Origin: Streptomyces ferrugineus
GTDB lineage: Bacteria; Actinomycetota; Actinomycetes; Streptomycetales; Streptomycetaceae
Direction of reading: 5' to 3'
NCBI RefSeq assembly: GCF_015160855.1
Contig: NZ_CP063373.1
Location: 992,001 to 1,056,000, forward strand
Length of the DNA: 64,000 nucleotides
The translations under genes and the position numbers were made by a program. The notes beneath the pieces were generated by a model. It had not been told where the DNA came from and ran no database searches. It was given only the letters and a program-made list of their open reading frames with translations. Each line of letters begins with the position of its first letter. The first letter of the stretch is position 1. This document shows positions 46,385 through 55,698 of this stretch, in pieces.

Positions 46385-49219
46385 ATGCCCCCCAACACCA
46401 CCGCCTCCACGGGTCAGCAGCCCGGCAAGTCCGGCAGGAAGAAGGGGCGCAGAGCCCGCCTGCTCGTCCTCGTGCTGGTACTGGCCGTCGTGGCGGGCGT
46501 CGCCGGCGGGGCGTACTGGTCCATCAGCACCGTCCGGGCCTCGTTCCCGCAGACGAAGGGCTCGCTCACGCTCGAGGGCCTGTCCGGCCCGGTCGACGTC
46601 AAGCGTGACGACTACGGCATCCCGCAGATCTACGCCTCCTCCGACGAGGACCTGTTCATGGCGCAGGGCTACGTCCAGGCCCAGGACCGGTTCTGGGAGA
46701 TGGACGTACGCCGCCACATGACCTCCGGCCGGCTGTCGGAGATGTTCGGCAAGAGCCAGGTCGACAACGACGAGTTCCTGCGCACCCTCGGCTGGGACCG
46801 GATCGCGCGACAGGAGTACGACAAGACGCTGTCGGCCTCCACCAAGAAGTACCTCCAGGCCTACGCCAAGGGCGTCAACGCCTATCTGGACGGCAAGGAG
46901 GGCAAGGACCTCTCCCTGGAGTACGCGGCCCTCGGCTTCACCAACGACTACAAGCCCGCGAAGTGGACCCCGGTCGACTCGATCTCCTGGCTGAAGGCGA
47001 TGGCCTGGGACCTGCGCGGCAACATGCAGGACGAGATCGACCGCGCCCTGATGACCAGCCGCCTGGGCCCCAAGGAGATCCAGGACCTGTACCCGCAGTA
47101 CCCGTACAGCCGGAACAAGGCGATCGTCCAGACCGGTCAGTACGACGACGTCACCAAAACGTTCGAGCAGTCGGGCTCCTCGGCCGCCGCGGGCTCGGCC
47201 ACGGGCGGCGGCACGGCGGGCACGGCCGCCTCCTCCGGCTCCTCCGCCTCCTCCGGCACCTCCGGCCTGCAGGGCCAGCTCGCGGGCCTGCAGAACGTCC
47301 TGGAAGACCTGCCCACGGCCGTCGGCGTGAACGGCGACGGCATCGGCTCCAACTCCTGGGTGGTGTCCGGGAAGTACACGATCAACGGCAAGCCGCTGCT
47401 GGCCAACGACCCGCACCTGTCGGCCTCGCTGCCGTCCGTCTGGTACCAGATGGGCCTGCACTGCCGCTCGGTCTCCAGCACCTGCCAGTACGACGTCAGC
47501 GGCTACACCTTCGCGGGCATGCCCGGCGTGATCATCGGCCACAACCAGAACATCGCCTGGGGCATGACCAACTCCGGCGTCGACGTCACCGACCTCTACC
47601 TGGAGAAGCTCTCCGGCGACGGCTACCTCTACGACGGCAAGACGAAGGCCTTCAACACACGCGAGGAGACCATCAAGGTCGCCGGCGGCGCCTCCAAGGA
47701 GATCGTCGTGCGGGAGACCCAGGCCGAGAAGACCGAGGACGGGCAGACCCTGCCCGGGATGCCGCTGCTGTCCGACCGCAGCAGCGAACTGGTGAAGGTC
47801 GGCAGGAAGGCCACCGTCGACACCGCCGCCCCCGACCGCGGTGACGGCTACGCCATCGCGCTGCGCTGGACCGCGCTGGACCCGGGCACCACCGTGGACG
47901 CCGTCTTCGCCATGAACAAGGCGAAGAACTGGACCGACTTCCGCGCCGCCGCCGCCCTGTTCGACGTGCCCTCGCAGAACCTGGTCTACGCCGACACCGA
48001 GAACCACATCGGCTACACCCTGCCCGGCAAGATCCCCACGCGCGCGGAGGGCTATGACGGCTCCGTCCCGGCGCCGGGCTGGGACCGCAAGTCCCGCTGG
48101 ACCGGCTACATCGACGACGACGAACTGCCGTACGAGTACGACCCGTCCCGCGGCTACATCGTCACCGCCAACCAGGCCGTGGTCGACAAGACCAAGGCCA
48201 AGTACCCCTACACGCTCACCACGGACTGGGGCTACGGCGCCCGCAGCCAGCGCATCACCGATCTGATCCAGTCGAAGATCGACGACGGCGGCAAGATCTC
48301 CACCGACGACATGCGCCAGATGCAGCTCGACAACAGCAGCGAGATCGCCAAGCTGCTGGTGCCCAAGCTGCTGAAGATCAACATCGACGACAAGGACGTC
48401 CGGCACCCGGAGTCCATCCGGGAGGCACAGGAACTCCTGGAGGGCTGGGACTACACCCAGGACGCCGACTCGGCGGCGGCCGCCTACTTCAACGCGGTCT
48501 GGCGCAACATCCTCAAGCTCGCCTTCGGCAACAAGCTGCCCAAGGAGCTGCGGGTCGAGGGCCAGTGCCTGTGGGTCGACCCCGTCAACACCACCCGCCC
48601 CGCGGACGAGACGGAGGAGGTCCGCGAGTGCGGTGAGCGCGAGCCCGACCAGGCCCAGCCGGACGGCGGCGACCGCTGGTTCGAGGTCGTGCGCAACCTC
48701 ATGGACGACGAGGACAGCGACTGGTGGACGACGCCGAAGTCGGGCACCCGCCCCGGGGCCACCAACCGTGACGAACTGTTCAAGCGCGCCATGATCGACG
48801 CCCGCTGGGAGCTGACCGCCAAGCTCGGCAAGGACATCGACACCTGGAGCTGGGGCCGGCTGCACCGGCTGTTCCTGGAGAACCAGACCCTCGGCACCGA
48901 CGGGCCCGGATTCCTCCAGTACGCCCTCAACCGCGGCCCCTGGAAGCTCAGCGGCGGCGAGGCCACGGTCAACGCCAGCGGCTGGAACGCGGCCGGCGGC
49001 TACGTCGTGGTCTGGGTGCCGTCGATGCGGATGGTGGTCAACCTCGGCGACCTCGACAAGTCGAAGTGGATCAACCTCACCGGCGCCTCCGGGCACGCCT
49101 ACAACGCCCACTACACCGACCAGACGGACAAGTGGGCCAACGGTGAACTGCTCGACTGGTCGTTCTCCAAGAAGGCGGTCGACGGCACTACGAGCGACAC
49201 GCTCGTGCTCAAGCCCTGA
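46385..49219 (+). CDS. Penicillin acylase-family Ntn hydrolase (possible acyl-homoserine-lactone or lactam acylase)
   Basis: A 944-residue membrane-anchored or secreted amidase. A signal-anchor span lies near 24-44 (RRARLLVLVLVLAVVAGVAGGAYW). The alpha chain follows, with VKRDDYGIPQIYASSDEDLFMAQGYVQAQDRFWEMDVRRH. A Ser/Gly/Ala-rich spacer (about 255-300) replaces the usual spacer peptide, and the beta chain begins at Ser322 in GIGSNSWVV, the autocatalytic nucleophile. Later conserved parts include LLANDPHLSASLPSVWYQMGLHC and GVIIGHNQNIAWGMTNSGVDVTDLY. Family members cleave amide bonds of beta-lactams, cyclic lipopeptides or quorum signals. Nothing here fixes the substrate. A strong hairpin terminator follows. 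Confidence 0.92.
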   Translation: MPPNTTASTGQQPGKSGRKKGRRARLLVLVLVLAVVAGVAGGAYWSISTVRASFPQTKGSLTLEGLSGPVDVKRDDYGIPQIYASSDEDLFMAQGYVQAQDRFWEMDVRRHMTSGRLSEMFGKSQVDNDEFLRTLGWDRIARQEYDKTLSASTKKYLQAYAKGVNAYLDGKEGKDLSLEYAALGFTNDYKPAKWTPVDSISWLKAMAWDLRGNMQDEIDRALMTSRLGPKEIQDLYPQYPYSRNKAIVQTGQYDDVTKTFEQSGSSAAAGSATGGGTAGTAASSGSSASSGTSGLQGQLAGLQNVLEDLPTAVGVNGDGIGSNSWVVSGKYTINGKPLLANDPHLSASLPSVWYQMGLHCRSVSSTCQYDVSGYTFAGMPGVIIGHNQNIAWGMTNSGVDVTDLYLEKLSGDGYLYDGKTKAFNTREETIKVAGGASKEIVVRETQAEKTEDGQTLPGMPLLSDRSSELVKVGRKATVDTAAPDRGDGYAIALRWTALDPGTTVDAVFAMNKAKNWTDFRAAAALFDVPSQNLVYADTENHIGYTLPGKIPTRAEGYDGSVPAPGWDRKSRWTGYIDDDELPYEYDPSRGYIVTANQAVVDKTKAKYPYTLTTDWGYGARSQRITDLIQSKIDDGGKISTDDMRQMQLDNSSEIAKLLVPKLLKINIDDKDVRHPESIREAQELLEGWDYTQDADSAAAAYFNAVWRNILKLAFGNKLPKELRVEGQCLWVDPVNTTRPADETEEVRECGEREPDQAQPDGGDRWFEVVRNLMDDEDSDWWTTPKSGTRPGATNRDELFKRAMIDARWELTAKLGKDIDTWSWGRLHRLFLENQTLGTDGPGFLQYALNRGPWKLSGGEATVNASGWNAAGGYVVVWVPSMRMVVNLGDLDKSKWINLTGASGHAYNAHYTDQTDKWANGELLDWSFSKKAVDGTTSDTLVLKP

Positions 49220-49234
49220 CCCCGGGCTCCTGAC

Positions 49235-49270
49235 GCGAGCGGCCGCCACGCGCGCGTGGCGGCCGCTCGC
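49235..49270. terminator. Perfect 16-bp hairpin between converging genes
   Basis: GCGAGCGGCCGCCACG pairs perfectly with CGTGGCGGCCGCTCGC around CGCG. It lies between the acylase stop and the stop of the converging gene at 49289, so it can serve both directions. Confidence 0.8.
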
Positions 49271-49288
49271 GCGTCCGGGCCGCGCCGG

Positions 49289-49903
49289 TCAGCCGAACCG
49301 CCGCACCCCCGACGGCGTCACCACCGCGTGCACCGGCCGGTCGTGCGGCTCCTCGGGGACGCGCTCGACGACCTCGGAGTCGTACAGCAGCACCACCAGC
49401 GCGGGACGGGCGCCCGCGCTCTCCAGCCGGGCGAGGACACGGTCGTACGACCCCCCGCCGCGCCCCAGCCGCATCCCGCGCGCGTCGACCGCCAGACCGG
49501 GCAGCAGCACGACGTCGGCCTCGGTCACGGCGTCCGGGCCGAGACGCTCGCCGGCGGGCTCGAAGAGGGCCATCTTTCCGCCGTGTTGGACGCGGGCGAG
49601 GGAGCCCCGGCCGGCATACGCGCCCCAGTCGAGGTCGTTGTCGGGCAGCAGCGCCGGGAGCAGCACGCGCACGCCCCGCGCGCGCAGCGCGTCGAGCAGC
49701 GCGAGCGTGCCGGGTTCGCTCCCCACGGAGACGTACGCCGCCACCGTGCCCGCCCCGGCCAGCTCCGGCAGTTCCAGTGCCCGCCCGGCCAGCTCGGTCG
49801 CCGATGCCCGCACGTCATCCTCCGGCAACCTGTCTCTCACCGTGAGGAGCTCGCGCCGCAACGTTCGCTTGTCAGGCTCGGCCGGGCGTCCGGTGTGCCC
49901 CAT
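49289..49903 (-). CDS. 5-formyltetrahydrofolate cyclo-ligase
   Basis: 204 residues. The enzyme turns 5-formyl-THF into methenyl-THF using ATP. Typical elements: KRTLRRELLTVRDRLP (N-terminal helix), VAAYVSVGSEPGTLALLDALRARGVRVLLPAL, DWGAYAGRG, and the signature LLPGLAVDARGMRLGRGGGSYDR near residue 145 with the ATP-binding Gly-rich loop. It is divergent from galU, with 93 bases between starts. Confidence 0.93.
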   Translation of the reverse strand: MGHTGRPAEPDKRTLRRELLTVRDRLPEDDVRASATELAGRALELPELAGAGTVAAYVSVGSEPGTLALLDALRARGVRVLLPALLPDNDLDWGAYAGRGSLARVQHGGKMALFEPAGERLGPDAVTEADVVLLPGLAVDARGMRLGRGGGSYDRVLARLESAGARPALVVLLYDSEVVERVPEEPHDRPVHAVVTPSGVRRFG

Positions 49904-49996
49904 GGGTCGCTCCCTTCCCTTCGCATTGTGCTCATATGAGAGTCAAATGACCGGAGCCTCTGATTCCCTACAAAGGCAACGGATAAGGTGGCGGGC

Positions 49997-50899
49997 ATGA
50001 CTCAGTCCCACCCTCGGATCAGCAAGGCTGTCATCCCCGCAGCGGGTCTCGGCACCCGCTTCCTGCCGGCCACCAAAGCCACTCCCAAGGAGATGCTGCC
50101 GGTCGTCGACAAGCCGGCGATCCAGTACGTGGTCGAAGAGGCCGTGTCCGCCGGCCTCGACGACGTCCTCATGATCACCGGCCGCAACAAGCGCCCCCTT
50201 GAGGACCACTTCGACCGCAACTACGAGCTGGAATCGGCCCTGCAGAAGAAGGGTGACGCCGGCCGGCTCGCGAAGGTGCAGGAGTCCAGCGACCTGGCCA
50301 CCATGCACTACGTCCGCCAGGGCGACCCCAAGGGCCTCGGCCACGCCGTCCTGTGCGCCGCCCCGCACGTCGGCCACGAGCCCTTCGCCGTCCTGCTCGG
50401 CGACGACCTGATCGACCCGCGCGACCCGCTGCTCAAGCGGATGGTCGAGGTGCAGGAGCAGCACGGCGGCAGCGTCATCGCGCTCATGGAGGTCGCGCCC
50501 GAGCAGATCCACCTCTACGGCTGTGCGGCCGTGGACCCCACCGAGGACGGCGACGTCGTCAAGGTCCACGACCTGGTCGAGAAGCCGGCCGCCGCGGACG
50601 CCCCGTCGAACTACGCCATCATCGGCCGCTACGTCCTCGACCCGGCCATCTTCGACATACTGCGCAAGACCGAGCCGGGCCGCGGCGGTGAGATCCAGCT
50701 CACCGACGCCCTCCAGCAGCTCTCCCAGGACGAGAAGGTCGGCGGCCCGGTGCACGGCGTCGTCTTCAAGGGCCGCCGCTATGACACCGGCGACCGCGGC
50801 GACTACCTGCGTGCCATTGTCAGACTCGCGTGCGAACGTGAAGACCTGGGCCCGGACTTCCGGACCTGGCTTCGCAGTTACGTAGCCGAGGAGATGTAG
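49997..50899 (+). CDS. galU: UTP-glucose-1-phosphate uridylyltransferase
   Basis: 300 residues making UDP-glucose. ATG at 49997 follows AAGGTGG; a GTG start three codons earlier is open but less well placed. Motifs: KAVIPAAGLGTRFLPATKATPKEMLPVVDKPAIQYVVEEAV (nucleotide loop), YVRQGDPKGLGHAVLCA, FAVLLGDDLI (metal-binding Asp) and LVEKP (VEKP motif). It is followed at four bases by glp/moeA, the start of a molybdenum-cofactor cluster, so it is probably cotranscribed with it. Confidence 0.96.
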   Translation: MTQSHPRISKAVIPAAGLGTRFLPATKATPKEMLPVVDKPAIQYVVEEAVSAGLDDVLMITGRNKRPLEDHFDRNYELESALQKKGDAGRLAKVQESSDLATMHYVRQGDPKGLGHAVLCAAPHVGHEPFAVLLGDDLIDPRDPLLKRMVEVQEQHGGSVIALMEVAPEQIHLYGCAAVDPTEDGDVVKVHDLVEKPAAADAPSNYAIIGRYVLDPAIFDILRKTEPGRGGEIQLTDALQQLSQDEKVGGPVHGVVFKGRRYDTGDRGDYLRAIVRLACEREDLGPDFRTWLRSYVAEEM

Positions 50900-50903
50900 C
50901 GAG

Positions 50904-52226
50904 TTGAGCACCGCCGCGCCCAGCCCCGCCGGCCAGGACCACCTCTGGTCGGTGGACGAACACCTGGAGGACATCCTCACGACCGTCCGCCCCCTCGAAC
51001 CCATCGAGCTGCAACTGCTCGACGCCCAGGGCTGCGTCCTGGTCGACGACGTCACGGTGCCGGTCTCCCTGCCGCCGTTCGACAACAGCTCCATGGACGG
51101 GTACGCGGTTCGGGTCGCGGATGTCGAGGGCGCGAGCGAGGAGCACCCGGCGGCCCTGGAGGTCGTCGGGGACGTCGCGGCGGGCCAGGCCGAGCTGCTC
51201 CAGGTGGGCCCCGGCCAGGCCGCCCGCATCATGACCGGGGCGCCGCTGCCGCCCGGCGCCGAGACCGTCGTCCCGGTGGAGTGGACCGACGGAGGCCTCG
51301 GCGAGGGCCCGGTGAGCGGGATGCGCGCCCGCAGCCTCGCCCCCGAGGGCGCGCAGGGCCAGGTCCACATCTACCGGCCCGCGGAGGCACGCGCGCACGT
51401 GCGCGCGAAGGGCAGCGACGTCAAGGCGGGCGACAAGGCCCTCGAAGCCGGCACGGTCCTCGGGCCGTCGCAGATCGCCCTGCTCGCCGCGATCGGCCGC
51501 GGCACGGTACGGGTGCGCCCGCGCCCGCGCGTGGTCGTGCTGTCCACCGGCAGCGAACTCGTCCAGCCCGACGAGGAACTGGCCGAGGGCCAGATCTACG
51601 ACTCCAACAGCTTCGCCCTCACCGCCGCCGCCCGGGACGCCGGCGCCATCGCCTACCGCGTCGGCGCCGTCGCCGACGACGCCGAGACGCTCCGGTCCAC
51701 CATCGAGGACCAGCTCGTGCGCGCCGACCTCATGGTCACCACCGGCGGCGTGAGCGTCGGGGCCTACGACGTCGTCAAGGAGGCGCTCTCCCACGTCGGC
51801 GACGAGGACGAGGCCGGCAGCGGCGTCGAGTTCCGCAAGCTCGCCATGCAGCCCGGCAAGCCCCAGGGCTTCGGCTCCATCGGCCCCGACCACACCCCGC
51901 TGCTCGCCCTGCCGGGCAACCCGGTGTCGTCGTACGTCTCCTTCGAGATCTTCGTGCGCCCCGCGATCCGCACCCTGATGGGCCTGGAGGACGTCCATCG
52001 GCCCCGCATGACGGCGACCCTCACCGCGGACGAGGCGCTGACCTCCCCGAAGGGACGCAGACAGTTCCTGCGCGGGACGTACGCGGACGGCGAGGTGCGG
52101 CCGGTCGGCGGCACCGGATCCCATCTGATCGCGGCCCTGGCGCACGCGGACGCGCTGATCGTCGTCCCCGAGGACACCGCGAGCGTCGAGCCCGGCGCCG
52201 AGGTCGAGGTGGTCCTGCTCGGCTGA
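50904..52226 (+). CDS. glp: Gephyrin-like molybdotransferase Glp (MoeA family)
   Basis: 440 residues from TTG at 50904 with GAGGAG upstream. It inserts molybdate into adenylated molybdopterin. Sequence landmarks: [18 protein letters not shown] (domain 1), [68 protein letters not shown] (molybdopterin-binding TGGxSxGxxD) and [15 protein letters not shown]. In Corynebacterium a MoeA homologue called Glp binds the membrane receptor GlpR and links to FtsZ. The GlpR/SepX homologue lies at 54192 in this window, so the protein may have this moonlighting role. Confidence 0.93.
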   Translation: MSTAAPSPAGQDHLWSVDEHLEDILTTVRPLEPIELQLLDAQGCVLVDDVTVPVSLPPFDNSSMDGYAVRVADVEGASEEHPAALEVVGDVAAGQAELLQVGPGQAARIMTGAPLPPGAETVVPVEWTDGGLGEGPVSGMRARSLAPEGAQGQVHIYRPAEARAHVRAKGSDVKAGDKALEAGTVLGPSQIALLAAIGRGTVRVRPRPRVVVLSTGSELVQPDEELAEGQIYDSNSFALTAAARDAGAIAYRVGAVADDAETLRSTIEDQLVRADLMVTTGGVSVGAYDVVKEALSHVGDEDEAGSGVEFRKLAMQPGKPQGFGSIGPDHTPLLALPGNPVSSYVSFEIFVRPAIRTLMGLEDVHRPRMTATLTADEALTSPKGRRQFLRGTYADGEVRPVGGTGSHLIAALAHADALIVVPEDTASVEPGAEVEVVLLG

Positions 52227-52313
52227 GGGGCCCTGGTTGGCGGTACCGTGTCGCGCACAGCAGGCCCGTGCGCCGCACCGCGACGGGCCCGGACCGGGAG
52301 CGCCACACCAGCA

Positions 52314-52840
52314 TGACTGAGCCTTCCCGGGGGGAGACCCCCGGACCCTCTGTGTACGACCCATCCACCCAGGACCGTCTCACGCACATCGACGACGCGG
52401 GCGCGGCCCGCATGGTCGACGTCTCGGAGAAGGACGTGACCGCGCGCACCGCCCGCGCCTCCGGTCGCGTCCTCGTCTCCCCCCGCGTGGTCGAGCTGCT
52501 GCGCGGCGAGGGGGTCCCCAAGGGCGACGCCCTGGCCACCGCGCGCATCGCGGGCATCATGGGTGCCAAGCGCACCCCGGACCTGATTCCGCTGTGCCAC
52601 CCGTTGTCGGTGTCGGGTGTGAAACTGGACCTGTCGGTCGCGGACGACGCCGTGGAGATCGTGGCCACCGTGAAGACCACGGACCGCACGGGCGTCGAGA
52701 TGGAGGCCCTCACCGCGGTCTCCGTCGCCGCGCTCACCGTGATCGACATGGTCAAGGCGGTCGACAAGGGAGCGGTCATCACGGACGTTCGGGTGGAGGA
52801 GAAGACGGGCGGCAAGTCGGGCGACTGGAGCCGGGGATGA
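52314..52840 (+). CDS. moaC: Cyclic pyranopterin monophosphate synthase
   Basis: 175 residues. It rearranges 3',8-cyclo-GTP to cyclic pyranopterin monophosphate. Key segments: [58 protein letters not shown] (catalytic Lys-Lys and HPL), [35 protein letters not shown]. The stop overlaps the mog start by ATGA. It follows glp after 87 bases. Confidence 0.96.
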
Positions 52841-53337
52841 CGTATCGCGCTCTTGTGGTCACCGCCTCGAACAGGGCCGCCGCCGGGGTCTACGAGGACA
52901 AGGGCGGCCCGCTGGTCGCGCACGGCCTGAGGGGCTTCGGCTTCGACGTCGAGGGGCCGCAGGTGGTGCCCGACGGGGACCCGGTGGCCGCCGCCCTGCG
53001 CGCCGGTGTCGACGCCGGCTACGACGTCATCGTGACCACGGGCGGCACCGGCATCTCGCCCACCGACCGCACCCCCGAGGCGACCCGCGAGGTGATCGAC
53101 CACGAGGTGCCGGGCATCGCGGAGGCCATCCGGGCGTTCGGAGTGCGGAAGGTGCCCACGGCCGCGCTGTCCCGGGGGCTCGCCGGAGTCGCCGGGCGCA
53201 CGCTGATCATCAACCTGCCCGGCTCCAGCGGCGGAGTGAAGGACGGCCTGGCCGTCCTGGAGCCCCTGCTGGTCCACGCCGTCGACCAGCTCCGCGGCGG
53301 CGACCACCCCAGACCCAGCAGCGGGGGTGCGAGCTGA
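52837..53337 (+). CDS. mog: Molybdopterin adenylyltransferase-type MogA/MoaB protein
   Basis: 166 residues of the MoCF_biosynth fold. Motifs: [64 protein letters not shown] (the TGGTG and molybdopterin site) and [21 protein letters not shown]. It activates molybdopterin with AMP before molybdate insertion by Glp/MoeA. It overlaps moaC and is followed closely by a GNAT gene. Confidence 0.94.
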   Translation: MTYRALVVTASNRAAAGVYEDKGGPLVAHGLRGFGFDVEGPQVVPDGDPVAAALRAGVDAGYDVIVTTGGTGISPTDRTPEATREVIDHEVPGIAEAIRAFGVRKVPTAALSRGLAGVAGRTLIINLPGSSGGVKDGLAVLEPLLVHAVDQLRGGDHPRPSSGGAS

Positions 53338-53357
53338 ACAGCCCATCCTGGCCCGTC

Positions 53358-53993
53358 GTGCTGGGGGACGGCGACGTCGTCCTCCGGCCGATAAAGATGC
53401 GCGACCAACGGGCCTGGCGCGAGGTCAACCGGCGCAACCGGGACTGGCTGCGGCCGTGGGAGGCGACGATTCCGCCGCCCACGCCGAGCGGGCCGATCGC
53501 GCACCGGCCGACCTACCGTCAGATGGTCCGCCACCTGCGCTCCGAGGCGAACGCGGGCCGGATGCTGCCGTTCGTCATCGAGTACCAGGGGCGGCTGGTC
53601 GGGCAGTTGACGGTCGCCGGGATCACCTGGGGCTCGATGTGCTCGGGGCACGTCGGTTACTGGGTGGACGAGGCGGTGGCGGGCCGCGGGGTGATGCCGA
53701 CGGCCGTGGCGCTCGTCGTGGACCACTGTTTCCGGACCGTCGGTCTGCACCGCATCGAGGTCTGCATTCGGCCCGAGAACGGGCCCAGCCGCCGGGTCGT
53801 GGAGAAACTCGGATTCCGTGAGGAGGGGCTGCGTCCGCGATATCTCCACATCGACGGAGCCTGGCGTGACCATCTCGTGTTCGCGCTCACGGCGGAAGAG
53901 GTTCCGGAAGGGTTGCTGGCCCGCTGGCAGCGGGCACGCTCTCAGCAGGCGCCGCGCTCGAAGCCGCAGAACACGCAGGGGAATCCCGCATAG
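53358..53993 (+). CDS. RimJ/RimL-type GNAT acetyltransferase
   Basis: About 211 residues. The fold runs DVVLRPIKMRDQRAWREVNRRNRDWLRPWEATIPPP, then GQLTVAGITWGSMCSGHVGYWVDEAVAGRGVMPTAVALVVDHCFRTVGLHRIEVCIRPENGPSRRVVEKLGF (acetyl-CoA loop AGRGVM). The closest pattern is the ribosomal-protein N-acetyltransferase RimJ. The start is uncertain: a GTG at 53358 is used, but homology could begin at CTG 53334 next to the mog stop. The C-terminus is a basic tail. It lies between mog and sepX. Confidence 0.88.
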   Translation: MLGDGDVVLRPIKMRDQRAWREVNRRNRDWLRPWEATIPPPTPSGPIAHRPTYRQMVRHLRSEANAGRMLPFVIEYQGRLVGQLTVAGITWGSMCSGHVGYWVDEAVAGRGVMPTAVALVVDHCFRTVGLHRIEVCIRPENGPSRRVVEKLGFREEGLRPRYLHIDGAWRDHLVFALTAEEVPEGLLARWQRARSQQAPRSKPQNTQGNPA

Positions 53994-54191
53994 CCCGGAA
54001 GCATAGCCCCGGAAATTGAATACGTGTTCGAAATTGATCGCCGGATGACCGGCTCGGGGCATTAAATTCGCGCCCTCGGCGGCCTGCTGATCGCATCGGT
54101 CACAAAAAAAGTTCGAAATATCAGCCAGATCGTGCGACACACCGGCTCAATTGGCGGATGGCCTCACGCAAACCCCTCTACCGTGTGAGGC

Positions 54192-55460
54192 GTGAGCAGC
54201 AGCGGCCTCATCTACGCAGTCATTGTCGGGGCCTGGGCCGCCTACTTGGTGCCGATGTGGCTCCGTAGGCAGGACGAGCTGAACGAGGCCCGTCCGACGG
54301 AACGCTTCAGCACAGCCATCCGGTTGCTGTCCGGACGGGCGGGGATGGAGCGCCGATACGCCAAGGACCTGCGTGCGCGCTCCACCGAGGAGGGGGAGCC
54401 CAGCGCCGATGGACCGGGCGATGCCACCGGGTCGGTGGACGTCCGGGCCTTCGCCGTGCCTCCGGCCCGTCCGCAGGCCCAGGCGACGGATCGGGCGCAG
54501 GCGTCCGGGCGCCCGGAGCAGGCGCGCGAACCCGCCCGCGAACCGGTGGCCAAGGCGGCGCCCGAGCGCGCCGGCGGACCCGCGGCCGAACCGGGCTCCG
54601 GCCCGGCGGCGGCCAAGGCACGCAAGCGGGTGCCCGCCGCCCGGCGTCCCCCCTCCGGGGAAGCGGCCGCGGCGCGGGCCCGGCGCTCGAAGGTGCTCGC
54701 GCGCCGCAGGCGTACGACCGTCGTCCTGTTCCTCGCCTTCACCCTCGGCGCGATCGTCGCCGCCGTCGGAGGGCTCGCCTTCCTGTGGGCGCCCGGCGTT
54801 CCCGCCCTGCTGCTGAGCGGGTACATCGCGTATCTGCGCTCCCAGGAGCGCCGCCGCTTCGCCTACCAGATGGACCGGCGCCGCGCCGAGGTCGCCGCGC
54901 AGCGGCTGCGCGAGCACGCCCGTCAGTCCCGCCGCCGCGGGGGCGCCGACGCCGGGACCGGTGTCGACGAGCCCGACGAAGGGGCCGAACCAGGCACCGA
55001 CACCGGGATGTCCGCCCTCGCCGCCGACCGGCGCGCCCTCGTGGAGCAGACCGACCACGCCGAGTGGGTCGACCAGCAGCGCGAGCGGCAGCGGCGGCCG
55101 GGCCACGGCGACAGCTGGGACCCGGTCCCGGTACCGCTGCCGACGTACGTCACCGCGCCGGTCGCCCCGCGCGCCTCCGCCGACGTGGACCTCGGGGCGC
55201 CGGACGCCTGGAGCTCGGCGCGGTCGAGCTCCGTCGCCCGGGACCGGGAGACGGGCGCCGAGGCCGCCTCGGCCGGGCGGGACGCGGAAGCGGGCCGGGC
55301 GGCTCGCGGCGAGGACCGGAGCGAGGACCGGGCCGACGGCGACGGCCGCGGTGACGCCCGCCGCCGGGCCGTCTCCGCCCGCCGGGCGCGCGAGCGGGGC
55401 CGTACGCCGCTGTTCGACCAGTACGAGGACGGCGACCGGCCGCGCGCGGCCAACGAGTAG
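54192..55460 (+). CDS. sepX: Divisome protein SepX / GlpR (gephyrin-like receptor)
   Basis: 422 residues from a GTG at 54192. TM1 is near residues 5-22 (GLIYAVIVGAWAAYLVPMWL, the family signature, followed by RRQDELNEARPTERFSTAIRLLS). A low-complexity Ala/Pro/Arg/Glu region of about 130 residues follows, then TM2 and TM3 near 176-213 (TTVVLFLAFTLGAIVAAVGG, FLWAPGVPALLLSGYIAYL). The long C-terminal cytoplasmic part is rich in Arg and acidic residues and ends LFDQYEDGDRPRAANE. SepX is needed for septation and spore formation in Streptomyces venezuelae; its corynebacterial relative GlpR binds Glp. Its position near glp supports the link. The upstream gap (53994-54191) is unusually AT-rich. Confidence 0.9.
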   Translation: MSSSGLIYAVIVGAWAAYLVPMWLRRQDELNEARPTERFSTAIRLLSGRAGMERRYAKDLRARSTEEGEPSADGPGDATGSVDVRAFAVPPARPQAQATDRAQASGRPEQAREPAREPVAKAAPERAGGPAAEPGSGPAAAKARKRVPAARRPPSGEAAAARARRSKVLARRRRTTVVLFLAFTLGAIVAAVGGLAFLWAPGVPALLLSGYIAYLRSQERRRFAYQMDRRRAEVAAQRLREHARQSRRRGGADAGTGVDEPDEGAEPGTDTGMSALAADRRALVEQTDHAEWVDQQRERQRRPGHGDSWDPVPVPLPTYVTAPVAPRASADVDLGAPDAWSSARSSSVARDRETGAEAASAGRDAEAGRAARGEDRSEDRADGDGRGDARRRAVSARRARERGRTPLFDQYEDGDRPRAANE

Positions 55461-55545
55461 CCGCGCCGCCACCCGGGCAGGGCGGCCGACCAGCAACGGA
55501 TTTCCGAGCAGCCCGATCGGGGTGCTAAAGTTTCACTCGTTGCAA

Positions 55546-55619
55546 GGGCCTGTGGCGCAGTCCGGTAGCGCACCTCGTTCGCATCGAGGGGGCCAGGGGT
55601 TCAAATCCCCTCAGGTCCA
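55546..55619 (+). tRNA. tRNA-Ala (anticodon CGC)
   Basis: A 74-base cloverleaf: acceptor GGGCCTG/CAGGTCC (one G-U), anticodon stem CCTCG/CGAGG with loop TTCGCAT (anticodon CGC), T-arm AGGGG/CCCCT with TTCAAAT, discriminator A. CCA is not encoded. It reads GCG codons. A 10-bp hairpin with a T-run follows at 55659. Confidence 0.95.
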
Positions 55620-55658
55620 CAGCAACGACTTTCCAAGGGAACTTGGGGAGTTGGCGAG

Positions 55659-55692
55659 ATCCCGTCCGGTCGGTTGAGCGGACGGGATTTTT
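55659..55692 (+). terminator. Intrinsic terminator behind tRNA-Ala
   Basis: ATCCCGTCCG (55659-55668) pairs perfectly with CGGACGGGAT (55679-55688) around a ten-base loop and is followed by TTTTT. It ends seven bases before the open frame of the truncated exporter. Confidence 0.9.
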
Positions 55693-55698
55693 CGTTGT

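Noticed and set aside
46217..49249. 1010-codon minus-strand frame
   Set aside because: Antisense to the penicillin-acylase gene, Val/Gly/Asp-rich shadow translation; the plus frame has signal anchor and Ntn motifs.
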